A stretch of DNA of 5,017 nt from an uncultured Eubacteriales bacterium (GTDB taxonomy: Bacteria > Bacillota > Clostridia > Peptostreptococcales > Anaerovoracaceae): positions 1 through 5,017 of the forward strand of contig CAJLHL010000112.1 in assembly GCA_905206455.1 (NCBI GenBank), read 5' to 3'. Below the pieces are notes generated by a model, which worked only from the letters and a program-made list of their open reading frames with translations, was not told where the DNA came from and did not search any database. Below, in pieces: positions 4,969 to 5,017 of the stretch. The first letter of the stretch is position 1. Each line of letters starts with the position of its first letter. The position numbers were made by a program, and so were the translations under genes.

Positions 4969-5017
4969 CGTTTCCCTCCGTATTCGACGGTGAACATAAA
5001 GCTCCAGCCCTTCCAGC
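4965..5017 (-). CDS. Possible 3' end of an upstream gene overlapping the small gene (partial)
   Basis: One minus-strand frame entering from the right edge ends WKGWSFMFTVEYGGKR, with a TGA (4967-4965) that overlaps the ATG of the small gene as ATGA. This 4 bp overlap is typical of coupled genes, and the codons are GC-rich at the third position like the neighbours. The two other frames are also open here: one continues in frame with the small gene, the other stops at 4963-4961. With only 16 codons visible this is tentative and no product can be named. Confidence 0.25.
   Translation of the reverse strand, partial: WKGWSFMFTVEYGGKR
4974..4979 (-). promoter_or_regulatory. Ribosome binding site of the small four-cysteine gene
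   Basis: GGAGGG on the minus strand, with GGAGG 6 nt before the ATG at 4968, is among the strongest such sites in the window. It is the main support for this short gene and its start. Confidence 0.75.

Overview
The window looks like a chromosomal segment of a Gram-positive anaerobe of the Clostridia, perhaps Lachnospiraceae-like. The grounds are strong GGAGG-type ribosome binding sites, a sigma-A-type promoter, a lipoprotein-type binding protein, moderate GC content and the character of the protein sequences. This placement is inference from sequence style only. I see no insertion sequence, phage gene, tRNA, rRNA or CRISPR array.

The left half (about 1-2450) is a minus-strand operon for D/L-methionine uptake. 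metN (ATPase) comes first, then metI (permease) and metQ (substrate-binding lipoprotein), followed by the first codons of an unidentified gene running off the left edge. metN and metI overlap by 8 bp, and the metI-metQ gap is 29 bp. A near-consensus promoter lies just upstream of metN, and its predicted leader of about 33 nt is too short for a SAM riboswitch or T-box. MetN is a short form: it ends right after the ATPase domain and lacks the C-terminal NIL methionine-sensing domain of the E. coli protein.

A 192 bp divergent intergenic region (2381-2572) separates this operon from a rightward pair, glpK (glycerol kinase) and dtd (D-aminoacyl-tRNA deacylase), 23 bp apart. This region holds both promoters, three T-tracts spaced by about one helical turn, and three small inverted repeats that overlap promoter elements or a predicted start of transcription.

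The right end (4549-5017) is a convergent intergenic region with a hairpin flanked by T-runs on both strands (a likely bidirectional terminator) and a second strong imperfect hairpin. It is followed by a 58-residue minus-strand gene (4792-4968) for a small four-cysteine protein with an excellent ribosome binding site.

Functionally the window is mostly housekeeping: methionine import, glycerol phosphorylation and tRNA proofreading. The least ordinary points are the sensor-less MetN, the short metNIQ leader, the phased T-tracts and palindromes between the divergent promoters, the altered regulatory loop of GlpK, and the small cysteine-rich protein. I do not see a convincing new multi-gene system.
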